32,465 bases of DNA from Schoenoplectus triqueter (lineage: Eukaryota > Streptophyta > Magnoliopsida > Poales > Cyperaceae): contig CAXKVV010000562.1 of the NCBI GenBank assembly GCA_964058805.1, forward strand, positions 1-32,465. The letters run 5' to 3'. The notes under the pieces are model-generated. The model was not told the DNA's origin, ran no database searches, and saw nothing but the letters and a program-made list of their open reading frames with translations. Made by a program: the position numbers and the translations under genes. This document shows positions 9,640-19,167 of this stretch, piece after piece. How positions within the stretch are numbered: position 1 is the first letter of the stretch; each line of letters begins with the position of its first letter.

Positions 9640-9860
9640 CTTTGAGTGTGGATCGCGGTTGCCACTTGCCACCACGGCCCAACATGTCAACGCTTTAATT
9701 TGGATCCGTACCCGAAAAGCAACCTTGCTCGTGCATGACCGGAACCCATAACGGCCACACGTGGAACCTTCCTATTGGATAGATGACGCCGGTTCCTCCA
9801 TGCGAGATTGTTACCAATATTTTTTATGTTTATTGATCTTTGTAATCTATTGTTGGTGTA
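9640..9860. other. GC-richer patch with a G-box
   Basis: Composition is clearly richer in G and C than its surroundings. It contains CCACACGTGGAACC with a CACGTG core at 9758-9763, a G-box/ABRE-type word, and a CCAAT box in inverse form (ATTGG) about 10 bp further on. It could be a promoter remnant linked to the coding fragment just upstream, or unique spacer. No intact gene follows. The minus-strand frame 9687-9869 has no known relatives. Confidence 0.3.
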
Positions 9861-10230
9861 GCTTTCCAATTTCTAACTTCAATCAATGAGATGAATTTGA
9901 CACGCCACCTCAATTTTTGCACAGCGACCAAATTAATTAATACAATTGCGGCTAGCTAAGATATACTAATTAACGAAATTGTTCCCTATGTCAAATAATT
10001 AAATAAAACATTTAAAATCCGAATTAAATATGTTGGACCGAGCGTTTCTCAAATGCAATTCAAGACAGAGCACTCATCGTGCAATAATATAATTAATATA
10101 TATAAATTAATTGTAAAATATTGTTGCTAAAGACTAAAGTCATGCTTAATTATTCTCAAATTTGATCATGGTATTTTTCAGATTCAGTCCCAGATTCGCA
10201 CCTCATGAAGTTCCACACGAGTTGAAGTGG

Positions 10231-10235
10231 CACTC
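10231..10235 (+). repeat. Target site duplication of the copia element, left (CACTC)
   Basis: CACTC immediately precedes the left LTR and recurs at 15392-15396 immediately after the right LTR. Five bases is the usual Ty1/copia target duplication. Confidence 0.9.
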
Positions 10236-10548
10236 TGTTGTGAATATTAAATAAAATTAGAAGAGTAATTATGGGATTAACTTTATATTCATGAGGATTA
10301 ATTTCATCATCAGTTAATTAAAGAAAAATAACATTATTCTCCTTAATTATTTGATAAAAAGAGATTGTCACCTCACCTTTATTTTATTTTATTTTTAGAT
10401 AACTATCCGTTAGTACAGTATTTTGATACGGTTAGATTTATTTTTTTCCCAATAGAGCTCAAGACTATATAAGTCTTATAAATACCACTGTAATCTCTCT
10501 CAGCCTTTTAAAAAAAAATATTCATCATCAAAATAAATTGCTTCAAGA
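10236..10548 (+). repeat. Left LTR of the copia element
   Basis: Starts TGTTGTGAATATTAAATAA. It ends CTTCAAGA where the right LTR ends TTTCAACA, so the terminal CA has mutated here. It contains CTATATAAGTCTTATAAAT near 10465-10485, a likely TATA box, and CACTGTAATCTCTCTC downstream, in the position of R/U5. Confidence 0.9.
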
Positions 10549-10566
10549 TGATATCAGAGCAGGTTT
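10549..10566 (+). other. Primer binding site, initiator tRNA-Met type
   Basis: TGATATCAGAGCAGGTTT directly follows the left LTR. The usual plant copia site is TGGTATCAGAGC, complementary to the 3' end of tRNA-iMet, so one position is changed here. Confidence 0.85.
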
Positions 10567-10866
10567 AACCTGACTCAATTTCAAAATCCCAAAGGCAACA
10601 ATTAGCAGTGAAACACTACACAACAAGCAAGACAACAACCAGTAAACAATATAGTATTTGTTCTTATCAGAGTCCAGACAAAATTTCAAAGGCAACAATA
10701 TAGCAAAACTGACAAAAAAATTATACCAGAAACCAGCAAACAAGCGGTACCAAAAAATAATAAGCAACAAAATCAGCAAATAACTGTACCAGAAAAAGCA
10801 CAAATCAGTACCAGAAAAACCAAACACCAAAAATATCAAATCAAACAATAAAAAGACTTTACCTCA

Positions 10867-11612
10867 GTGCTTCTTGATGGCAAAAATTATAACATGTGGA
10901 CTATACAAGTCTTATTTGGACTAATTGATAGAGATAAATTGGAGTATGTCAATGACGAATTAACTATGCTAGTACAAAGAATTTTCGAAGCCCTAACAGA
11001 AGATGAGAAAAAAGCAATCAGGGAATGGAGAAAAAGTGACAACATAGTTGTTGGATGGCTTTTAGCGACAATGGAGCCTCATATATCCAAGATTATGACA
11101 TATCAAGATACTGTCAAACAAATGTGGGATAAGACAAAAATAATATATGGCAAGAAGAAGAACCATTCTCATGTATATAGACTACAACAAGAGCTTCAAT
11201 GGATCAAACAACAATGAAATCAAAATATTTTAGAAATCTTATCCCTTTTATAAAAAAATAGACGGGCTCAAATTATACCGACCTCTAATTTCTGACATCG
11301 AAGAAATTCACAAAAGAGAATAACAAGATGAGGTGTTCAGGTTCTTAGAAAGCTTAGACTCAAGTTATGAGTCTATCAGATCGCAAATGCTCTTACTGTC
11401 AGAGTTTCCCTCACTCAATGAGGTCATGGATAGAGTTGAAGGAGAAGAGGTTAGACATGTAGTGATGGGCTCGCAACCAATTGCTGACCCAAAAGCTAAA
11501 ACCATGGCGGCAGCAAGGTAAAATCCTAACTCTAGACCGAGCTTTAAGGAAAACTAAATAACTCGGTGCGAGTTCTGTAAGAAAGAGAGCCACAATAAGA
11601 AGGAGTGTTGGT
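10867..11612 (+). pseudogene. copia gag remnant with zinc knuckle
   Basis: This is the nucleocapsid-forming Gag portion. The frame 10867-11217 has LLDGKNYNMWTIQVLFGLID, the typical start of copia Gag (L-x-G-x-N-Y-x-x-W), followed by the ETMWDKL-like block QMWDKTKIIYG. A stop at 11215 breaks it. The frame resumes at about 11333 with FLESLDSSYESIRSQMLLL, the expected Gag text 'L-x-x-L-x-x-x-Y-x-x-x-R-x-Q-x-L'. The zinc knuckle C-x2-C-x4-H-x4-C (CEFCKKESHNKKEC) is encoded at 11567-11608 in a further frame. The stops and frame changes show that no complete Gag can be made. Confidence 0.85.
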
Positions 11613-11724
11613 ACCTCCACCCAAACCTCTATCTTTTTCCCTCTTTTCTTTCTCGTGGCTCATGAAAAGTTATCTGATGCTGAATACAACTTGAACTTGA
11701 TTTCACGGAGGATAAACTTCTTCA

Positions 11725-12120
11725 ATGATGACATCATTATCTTTGGTGAATTTAAAAATGCTACTTTACGACCAAGGGGCGGCTTCAAGAAATAAGGGTT
11801 CAGAGGAGCTGATCGGAGGAAAGGGGAGAGTCGTGATAATCGCGATGAGAAGAGAGAAGAGAAAAGGGATTTACTGCATTGGCGGATCGAGTAAGGCAGA
11901 GTGCATCTCTAATACTCCTAAGCTCAACCAAGATCAAATGCGACAACTGTATCAACAACTCTCTATAATGTTTCAACTAAATACACAATCAAATATATAC
12001 AAGGCATCCTCCAGTATGTGTGTTAATTTAATTCAAATTTCTTTAAACACAAGTTGGATACTTGATTCAGGCGCAACTGATCATATGACGGGAGATAAAA
12101 AATCTCTTGAACAATTATAA
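11725..12120 (+). pseudogene. copia protease remnant
   Basis: The final part of this frame reads SWILDSGATDHMTG at about 12052-12093, the catalytic D-S-G-A signature of the retroviral-type aspartic protease used by copia elements to cut the Gag-Pol precursor. Upstream, the frame carries the linker between the Gag zinc knuckle and protease. A TAA at 12118-12120 ends it, so it no longer continues into integrase. Confidence 0.85.
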
Positions 12121-12416
12121 GTATTATGAGGGAAAATAATTTGTAATTATTGTATATGGGGATCAAAATAAAAATATTAGGAAGTGATTTAATTAATCTC
12201 TTTTAAAAATTTATTTCAAATATTTTGCATGTAAAAAATTGCACATCCAACTTGTTATCCATTAGTAAAATCATAAATGAATTAAATTATGAAATTATTT
12301 TTACCTCGAAAAATATGATTTTTCAGGAATGAATAACCAAGAGTGTGATTGGTGAATTTTTTTATAAAATAGACTCTATAATTTGAGGGAGAAGAAATAT
12401 AATTTCAATATAAAAA

Positions 12417-12790
12417 ATGATGAATAGTTGGGTAAGTTTTGGCACAAAAGAATCGAGCATCCTTCCGATAAATTTTTTGAAATTTTTTAATTTTTCAAAA
12501 TTAGATTGTAGTAGTTGTGAAATATATAATTTAGGAAAATATACTAAATTATCATTTAAATTATCAAATTATAATAGCAATGAATCTTTTGTAGTTGTTC
12601 ATTCGGATGTATGGGGTCCCGCCCTATTGATTCTTATAAGGGATACAAATATTTTGTGATTTTATAAATGATTTTTCTAAGTCTACTTGGTTATATTTTA
12701 TAGATGATTTTTCTAAGTCTATCTCAATTTGAAGAATTATCTAATTTTATAAATCAATTTAATTATAAAAAAATATTTAGGACCGATACT
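12417..12790 (+). pseudogene. copia integrase N-terminal remnant
   Basis: The HHCC zinc-binding domain is recognisable but split over two frames. WHKRIEHPSDK is encoded at about 12439-12471 in one frame, and FSKLDCSSCEIYNLGKYTKL in another, so the run of T and A between them has shifted the frame. HSDVWGP at about 12600-12620 carries the first aspartate of the DDE catalytic triad. The text NDFSKSTW follows at about 12667 and its counterpart DDFSKS at 12703, produced by a 36-bp tandem duplication. The rest of the catalytic core (to about 13300) is not readable in any one frame. Confidence 0.8.
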
Positions 12791-13499
12791 AGAATAAAAT
12801 TTTTGAATCAAAAATTTTTATTTAAAAAAAAGGTATTTCGCATCAAACTACTTGTGTATATACACTGTAATAAAATATAGTTTCAAAAAGAAAAAAATAG
12901 AAATTTATTCGAAATATCTTGGGTCCTCTTATTTCAAAGCAAAATTTCAAAAACTGTTTGGTCGGATGTCTATTAACCTCTACATACTTAATTAATAGAT
13001 TGCCAAGTAAAAATATAATTATAAGAGTCCATTAGAATTTTTTTACATAAAAAAACTTATAATTGAAATTTAAGGGTATTTGGATGCATGCACAATAACA
13101 AACGGGATAAATTGAACTATACATTAATTAAGGCTATTTTTTAGGATATTTTGCTAAAAAATATATAAATATTATGATCCAATTAATAAAAAAGATTACA
13201 TATCAGGAGATATAACGTTCCAAGAAAATGAGATATATTATAAAGAAATTGTTGCACAAGAACCGTCAATATTTTTATTCCCCCACTCCCAATTAATGAT
13301 TCACAAGATAATGAGGTTACAATCACAAATGAGGGTGAATATAAAATTGAGGAAAATGAGGTTCAAGAAAGCAACGAATAAATTGATGGAGGAATTCATT
13401 TACAAAGATCAAGTGGGGTGCCTCAAACTCCAATAAGGTTATAAGATTATGTAACCTATAAGATATAATATCCAATTGAAAATTTTATCTCATATGACA

Positions 13500-14390
13500 A
13501 TGTTACGCCCGAGTACAAGGTCTTCCTAGCCTCAATTGAAAATAAAAAAGAGTCCAATAGCTTTGAGGAAGCGGTAAACCAACCGATCTTGTGTAAATCT
13601 ATGAGAGAGAAACTTGACGCACTAGAAAAAAATAATATATGAAAAATTATGCAATTACCAAAAGGTAAAAAAACACACAGGGTATAAATGTGTGTATAAA
13701 CTTAAATATAATAGTGATGTATCGTGAAAAGTACAAAGAAAGATTATGAGCCAAAGGCTGCACTCAAACCTATGGGATAGACTATCAATAAACATTTATA
13801 ATTATAGCGAAAATGAATACTGTTAGGATTTTTTTCAATAGCGGTAAATCAAAATTGGATTTTATATCAGTTGGATGTAAGAATGTGTTCCTACAAGGAG
13901 CATGAGATGAAGAAGTTTACATGGCGCTTCCTCTGGGGCACGAGAAGGAAGGTGATGCTACCGTCATATGTAAGTTAAATAAGTTAATTTATGAATTAAA
14001 GCAATCGTCTCGGACATAGTATGAAAATTAAGCTCTTATTTAATTTCTTATAATTTTTAAATTAGTAGCGCGATCACTCATTAGTTTTAAAAAGGTGTGA
14101 TAATTACATTACTGTTATTTTATTATATGTTGATGATATTATAATTGCATGTAATAATTTAGAAGAAATAAAAAGAATTAAAATAAATTTGAAAGAAAAT
14201 TTTGATATGAAATACTTAGGGTTCATAAAGTATTTTTTAGGAATCAAAATTTTCCGGTCTCCTAAGGGTTTTTTCATTTCACAAAGAAAGTATATAATCA
14301 ATTTATTAATGGAAACCAGAAAATTAGGTTGCAAACTGGTATTTACTCCAATTGATAATAAATACAAACTAAACATCGAAGATGGTTAAT
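13500..14390 (+). pseudogene. copia reverse transcriptase remnant
   Basis: The domain start is recognisable at about 13527-13640: SFEEAVNQPILCKSMREKLD and ALEKNN, then a stop in place of the usual tryptophan. Further pieces are KNVFLQGA and EEVYMALPLGHEKEG at about 13875-13960, and LNKLIYELKQS just after. The polymerase active-site motif YVDD is at 14126-14137. The frame 14189-14389 encodes the thumb-side text DMKYLGFIKYFLGIKI, typical of copia (M-x-x-L-G-x-x-x-x-F-L-G-I). Several stops and frame changes separate the pieces. Confidence 0.9.
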
Positions 14391-14399
14391 CCATAAAAG

Positions 14400-15075
14400 A
14401 CATTAATCATTTTCAAAGACTTATTGGTAGGTTGATTTACCTAACGGTAACTCGACCAAATATTTCCTTCTCTGTGAGTCAAATTAGTAAATTTTTGCAT
14501 GCACTCCGAACAACGCATCTTAATGTCATAGAAAGGATTTTTAAGATATTTAAAGGATATTCCCGATAACGAAATTTTGATGACAAATAACAATTTTAAC
14601 AATATTAGTGGCTATTCCGATGCAGATTAGGCTGAGAGCTTTGATCGAAAATCAACTATCGATTTTTCCATATTTATAGGTGGGAACTTAGCCACATGGA
14701 AATGTAAAAAATAAAATATTATGGCTCGGTCAAACACCGAAGCGGAATACCGAACCATGACATGTACCGCGAGTGAATTAATTTGGGTCATGCAACTTCT
14801 GGGTGGACATTGACATCGAAATACGAGATTCGCTGAAAATATTTTTCGACAATCAAGCCGCAAAATATATTGCATCGGATTTCGTCTTTCACGAGCGAAC
14901 AAAACACATTGAGATGGATTGTCACTTCATTCGAGAAAAGATTCAATCGAAGGAAATTGAGAATCTATACGTGAAGAGCGAAAATCAATTGACGGATATT
15001 TTTACAAAAGGATTGGACCCGGAGCTATTTAATGGAAATTCTCATAAATTGGGAATGATTGACCTCCCAACGTGA
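14400..15075 (+). pseudogene. copia RNase H remnant
   Basis: GYSDAD, with the first catalytic aspartate, is at about 14610-14628. It is followed at once by a stop where copia elements usually have tryptophan. The frame continues with RKSTIDFSIFIGGNLATWK and then SNTEAEYRTMTCTASELIWV, the E-A-E-Y block. After a frame change the last frame (to 15075) has FFDNQAAKYIASDFVFHERT, KHIEMDCHFIREKI and LTDIFTKGL, the standard copia C-terminus. Its stop at 15073-15075 precedes the purine tract and right LTR, as expected. Confidence 0.9.
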
Positions 15076-15079
15076 GGAG

Positions 15080-15391
15080 TGTTGTGAATAGTAAATAAGA
15101 TTAGAAGGATAGTTATAAAATTAACCTTAAAATTTATAAGAATTAATTTTCTCATCGGCTAATTAAAGAAAGAAGAACACTAATTTCCTTAATTATTTGA
15201 TAAAAAAAGATTGTCACCTCACCCTTTCTTTTATTTCATTAGATAATCATCCGTTGATATAGTGTTTACCGTTAGATTTATTTTTTCCTATTAGAAAGTA
15301 AAAACATATAAGTCTTGTAAATAATACTGTAATCTCTCTCTGTCTTTTTTATAAAAAAAACTGTTCTTCATCAAAATCAATTGTTTCAACA
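15080..15391 (+). repeat. Right LTR of the copia element
   Basis: Starts TGTTGTGAATAGTAAATAAG and ends ATTGTTTCAACA. It is colinear with the left LTR but with many substitutions and small indels. Preceded by the purine-rich tract GTGAGGAG at 15072-15079. Confidence 0.9.
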
Positions 15392-15396
15392 CACTC
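15392..15396 (+). repeat. Target site duplication of the copia element, right (CACTC)
   Basis: Identical to 10231-10235. Confidence 0.9.
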
Positions 15397-16192
15397 GCAT
15401 CACCAAGAATTGACGATCCACCAACCCCAATCCATGCAAAGTAGTGAGCAGATGTAAGCAATAACCTCACCCGGTCTGATATCAATGAATAATAAATCAA
15501 TGCCACGTCAGCTGGGTATCATGACCAGAGCAGAGGTGATTCATCATCACAAGGTCCGCAATGCTTGCTTATCTGAATTCAACAAAATTCTCATGTCTGA
15601 ACAGATGCTCATATATTCATATACAGTTAATCCTATGGATCTGTGAGTACGTCTAAAGATTTCTGTAAATTTAAAATAAGGAGAAGCTTATAAGTATAGA
15701 TATTGTAAATCAAAATGCTAGCTCCAAACTGCGTAATTAGTGTGAAAATAATAAAAATAATAAATACTTTGATTCATGTCATTGAAGTTTTAATAATATT
15801 TAATAGCACGAATAGTAACTAAAAAAAATTCTAATATCAATTGTTCCATCCACACTGCATTTTTTTTTTCTTTTCTCTATCAAACAGCTTGGATAAGTAC
15901 ATTCACAATAGGTACAAGTATATATTGGACACTATCTCCTTTACAATATTCAACCCCATATAATCCACATAAATTCGTGTACATGTTTACTGTAAAATTA
16001 ATCAATTTTCGTGATAAATTATTCATTATATAATTAATTAATAAAAACTTAAAAACTTAGATGTAGAAAATAAAATCCTACTTAGAAATAAAAAATAGAG
16101 TGAAAATTAATTACTAACCAAAATCATATATTTTTTAATCAATAAAACTTCTTGACGAAAGTACAATATGAACAATCAGAGTCACTCTAACC
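15397..16192. other. Flank of the copia element; coding-like then AT-rich
   Basis: About 15397-15640 is less AT-rich than its surroundings and holds long open stretches (see findings on a possible disrupted coding sequence). From about 15660 to 16192 the sequence is AT-rich with nothing recognisable. Confidence 0.4.
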
Positions 16193-16971
16193 TAGGGGTG
16201 TCAATAATACCCTTTTGCACATTTATCTGATCCGTATCGTATTCGATAATATGAGTATGGGTAAAGATTTTTTTTGTTAACTTATTTAATATGGATAAGA
16301 ATAAGAATTGTTTTCGTTAAGTAAATGGGTAAGGGTATGGATAAAGATCATTTCGTATCCGTTTGCCCTATAGAGTATATATAAAAAATAACTTAAATTA
16401 TTCCAAATAATTATCTCGTATATTTTTTTTATGTTAGTTGTCCTGAGTTTTGTGTCTTAATTATTATGAATTATAATTATTATCTTCTTCAAATTTAACC
16501 ATCTTATAAATTAGAGTACTTATTAAAATGATTGAATGAGATAATATAGGATTTTTTTATTTTAGAGATGATATTATTTTTATTTTTAATATATTTCATT
16601 TTCTTGTTAAAAAGTTTGACAAGATATGTCTATATTTTTTTAATTTATTTATTTTGAAATGACTCAAGTTGGAATTGATTGTATACTTATATTTTGATTT
16701 CATACTAACAAAATAAACATATAGTTATATGAAAGAAATGAGTTTGTATATTTTTTTATATAAATGATGATAAACTAAGTAATATATTAGTATTATTCGT
16801 TAGCACTCGTTATCATTTTGTTAATTATTTATTATAATGGGTAAGGATAAGGTATGAGTAAAAATAATTTTATATTTTTAATAGATAATGGATAGGATAT
16901 GAATAAAAATAATTTTATATGAGTGTGATATTTATCTCCATCGACATTTACCGTACCCATTAACACCCTTA
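16193..16971. mobile_element. hAT-like non-autonomous element
   Basis: Left end TAGGGGTGTCAATAATACCC, right end GTACCCATTAACACCCTTA (its imperfect inverse). The flanks CTCTAACC and TCTAACTC share TCTAAC, perhaps an eroded 8-bp duplication. Direct GGGTAAGGGTATGG-like and GGGTAAGGATAAGG words lie near both ends. The termini are nearly the same as those of the element at 21815-22202. No transposase frame is seen. Confidence 0.65.
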
Positions 16972-17440
16972 TCTAACTCTATCGTCAATGAATTAAGTAC
17001 ATATATTTTCTCAGTGAACATAAATAAAAGCTGTCTAATTAAAACAGAACGATAGTGGTATTAATTTGTCACTGTTTTCAAAAAATAGATCAACCAAAGA
17101 TCGCCACCCAAAGAAAAGAATAGAATAGTACTATGAGACTAATAAACACGAGTTAATGTGCTTATGGATTGAAAAAAAAATACTTCGACTTAACACTAGT
17201 ATCAAATAAAAATATATATATATATTGAAGTGAAAGGGCTGATATCATTATAAAAAGAAAAAAAGAATAATAAAGTGCATTATAAATGTTGCTGTGACGA
17301 ACATGCATGTCAACATGACATAACTCTAAAAATGTACATAATCTGTACCTTTCCTTGTATGGTACAGAGATATCTGTAGCTTCCCTTAATGCCACAGAAA
17401 GTCAAAATTTTCTTGCTCTTTCTGTTAGAAAAACAAAAAC
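16972..17440. other. AT-rich spacer
   Basis: Nothing recognised except a short TA run near 17212-17225. Confidence 0.45.
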
Positions 17441-17680
17441 CGCGGGCCTATACTGAAGAAATTTCCGGGGCGGAGCGGAGACAATGTTTGCATTGTTGCT
17501 GCCGGGTGGCCCAATTCGTCGCCTTGCTTAGAAATTTCGCTTGATCCCGGTTCACTAGGCCGGGAAGCATCAGTCCTCTATTGCGGATCCGTGGTCTTAT
17601 GGACCCTTGAACCGAGTTTTTATAAGCTTAATGCATCTTTGCTTACGCTGCCCGTTAGATGCAGGAGAGAGATGGGAAGT
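17441..17680. other. GC-rich island, possible organelle-derived insert
   Basis: About half G+C by eye, in surroundings that are around 70% A+T, with a sharp left edge at CGCGGGCC. The text (CCGGGGCGGAGCGGAG, GATCCCGGTTCACTAGGCCG, TTACGCTGCCCGTTAGATGC) has the style of plant mitochondrial intergenic DNA, but I recognise no specific gene, rRNA or tRNA in it. Confidence 0.3.
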
Positions 17681-17740
17681 ATTTGATTACTACCCGCGTG
17701 ACGCAAGCGAGAGCCCACTTTTTCTCGTCATTCTTCTCAC

Positions 17741-17748
17741 TGACGTCA
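17741..17748. promoter_or_regulatory. TGACGTCA palindrome, bZIP-type site
   Basis: A perfect TGACGTCA, the core of TGA/CRE-type bZIP sites, about 0.8 kb upstream of the glutaredoxin TATA box. Whether it serves that gene is unknown. Confidence 0.35.
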
Positions 17749-18317
17749 TCGCTCCCATGTGATCGCCTAAGTAGTCCACCCCACGCAATGCACATCCTAT
17801 TTAATATGTGTTTTTTATGATTTGGTCCTTCAAACAACAATTTTATAATTTTAATTGTGATATATTTTGTAAGAAAAATATTCTGGAATTCTATAAGTTA
17901 AAATTTTAATGTATGAAAAGAAAGTATGATTGTATTGGAATGAATAGAAATGTCTCACATAATCTCGTGTTGTACTAATTTCTCATATATAAAAAGAAAC
18001 TGCAGGTATGTATATATAAATGGTAATGAACATGATCATTCTGAGATTTAAATTTCAAATGAGACATAAAAAATAATATATACTGGAATTATTGTACTCA
18101 CTATTTAAAAAAAAATCGGAACTGACAATTCCGAATAAAAAGACTTTATTATAAATATGTTATAATTTTAATTTTACAAAGAGAGGCCAAATATTATTTG
18201 ATTTAAGAAATATTTGAAATTAAAAAATAAACTTTCGATTATAGAGCACGTTTCGCCACTTTCTTTCTAGTTTAGCTCATGAGAAGGAAACCAGCAAGCA
18301 ACAAACGTTCGGTTGTG
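17749..18317. other. AT-rich upstream region of the glutaredoxin gene
   Basis: No gene or clear repeat. It includes a CCCACGCAATG stretch near 17780 and otherwise AT-rich sequence. Confidence 0.4.
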
Positions 18318-18325
18318 TTACGTCA
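18318..18325 (-). promoter_or_regulatory. TGACG motif (TTACGTCA)
   Basis: TTACGTCA reads TGACGTAA on the other strand. It is about 220 bp upstream of the TATA box of the glutaredoxin gene. TGACG is the binding core of TGA bZIP factors, which are known partners of CC-type glutaredoxins. Confidence 0.4.
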
Positions 18326-18540
18326 CAGCATTTTTTTTCTCTGTAACCCTACGATTATAAATCCTTATTCATATTATTTATTTTCAAAAAATAAAATAAA
18401 AATATATTTACAAGATTATATTCACCTGTAAATTCTTCCAAATTTCTTACCAGAATACTAATAAATATATTATCATTTTTTCCAAACTTCACATCACAAA
18501 TACTAATAAATGTAGGGTCTACAAACTAAATCATTCTATT

Positions 18541-18556
18541 TAAAATATATATATAC
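18541..18556 (+). promoter_or_regulatory. TATA box of the glutaredoxin gene
   Basis: TAAAATATATATATAC lies about 200 bp before the ATG at 18754. It is followed within about 60 bp by a pyrimidine-rich leader containing a CT run at 18616-18635, a common plant core-promoter/leader arrangement. Confidence 0.6.
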
Positions 18557-18753
18557 TTCTCAGTTCTTCCATCACATTCACACCCCGGCTTTACTCTCTT
18601 CCGTCCGTCTTTCTGCTCTCCTCTCTCTCTCTCTCACAAGTCTCAACAGCTCCTTTATTTCCGGTGCAAACATCAGAATTCATCAAAGAAAACCTCAGAA
18701 AGAAAAGTCTAACTCCCACACACATCACCAACGGAGCAATACCAGCTACACCA

Positions 18754-19167
18754 ATGCAAGGCGTCCGATGCCTCTCCTTCCCTCCCAACCACGACCGTGA
18801 CCTCTTAACCTTCCCGACCAACTCCAACCCCGTCCCCACTCGTCAGAGGAGCCTTCACACACTCTCGATTGACTCTGGGGAAGAAACTCCTAAGAGCCGA
18901 ATCGAACGGTTGATCCAAGAGCACCCGGTTGTTATCTTCGCACGGCCCGGGTGCTGCATGTGCCATGTCATGAAGCAGCTCCTCTCTGCGGTTGGGTCCC
19001 AACCGTCAGTGATCGAGGTCGAGGATGGAGAGATCGAGGTCTTCTCTGGGACGGTCATGCCAGCGCTGTTTGTGGGAGGTTCTCCAGTCGGAGGGATCGA
19101 GGGGCTCATGGGTTTACACCTCAGCGGCCGCCTCGTGCCCCAGTTGAGAGACCTGGGTGTGATTTGA
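18754..19167 (+). CDS. CC-type (class III) glutaredoxin, CCMC active site
   Basis: 137 residues, no intron. Glutaredoxins of this land-plant class are glutathione-linked thiol oxidoreductases that bind TGA bZIP factors and affect stress, hormone and floral gene expression in cytosol and nucleus. The first in-frame ATG is 18754; upstream codons lack ATG. Residues 1-45 form a variable serine/proline-rich N-terminus starting MQGVRC. The thioredoxin fold begins around residue 48 (RIERLIQEHPVVIFARPG). The active site CCMC is at 67-70, the cis-proline is in VMPALF (Pro103), and the glycine pairs of FVGGSPVGG at 108-109 and 113-114 belong to the glutathione groove. MQGVR and CCMCHVMK recall the Arabidopsis GRXC6/GRXC10 (ROXY20/21) branch, from memory. 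It ends LRDLGVI and lacks the ALWL tail of several family members. The coding region is much richer in GC than its surroundings. A possible poly(A) word AATAAT lies at 19410-19415. Confidence 0.93.
   Translation: MQGVRCLSFPPNHDRDLLTFPTNSNPVPTRQRSLHTLSIDSGEETPKSRIERLIQEHPVVIFARPGCCMCHVMKQLLSAVGSQPSVIEVEDGEIEVFSGTVMPALFVGGSPVGGIEGLMGLHLSGRLVPQLRDLGVI

Larger units (their letters stand above)
10236..15391 (+). mobile_element. Complete but degenerate Ty1/copia LTR retrotransposon
   Basis: The 5156-bp element has LTRs of about 312 bp, a tRNA-iMet-type primer binding site, a purine-rich tract (GTGAGGAG) before the right LTR, and 5-bp target duplications CACTC. Remnants appear in copia order: gag with a zinc knuckle, protease (DSGA), integrase, reverse transcriptase (YVDD), RNase H. 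Integrase lies before reverse transcriptase, which separates copia from gypsy. Every domain is broken by stops and frame changes, so it cannot move by itself. The two LTRs differ at many positions by eye, so the insertion is old. All host genes seen lie outside it. Confidence 0.95.

Noticed and set aside
10543..10848. 101-codon minus-strand hydrophobic frame
   Set aside because: It overlaps the retrotransposon primer site and leader and has no family likeness.
18664..18753. 30-codon N-terminal extension of the glutaredoxin
   Set aside because: It would need a GTG start; no ATG occurs there and the text looks like leader sequence. Family proteins start MQG at 18754.
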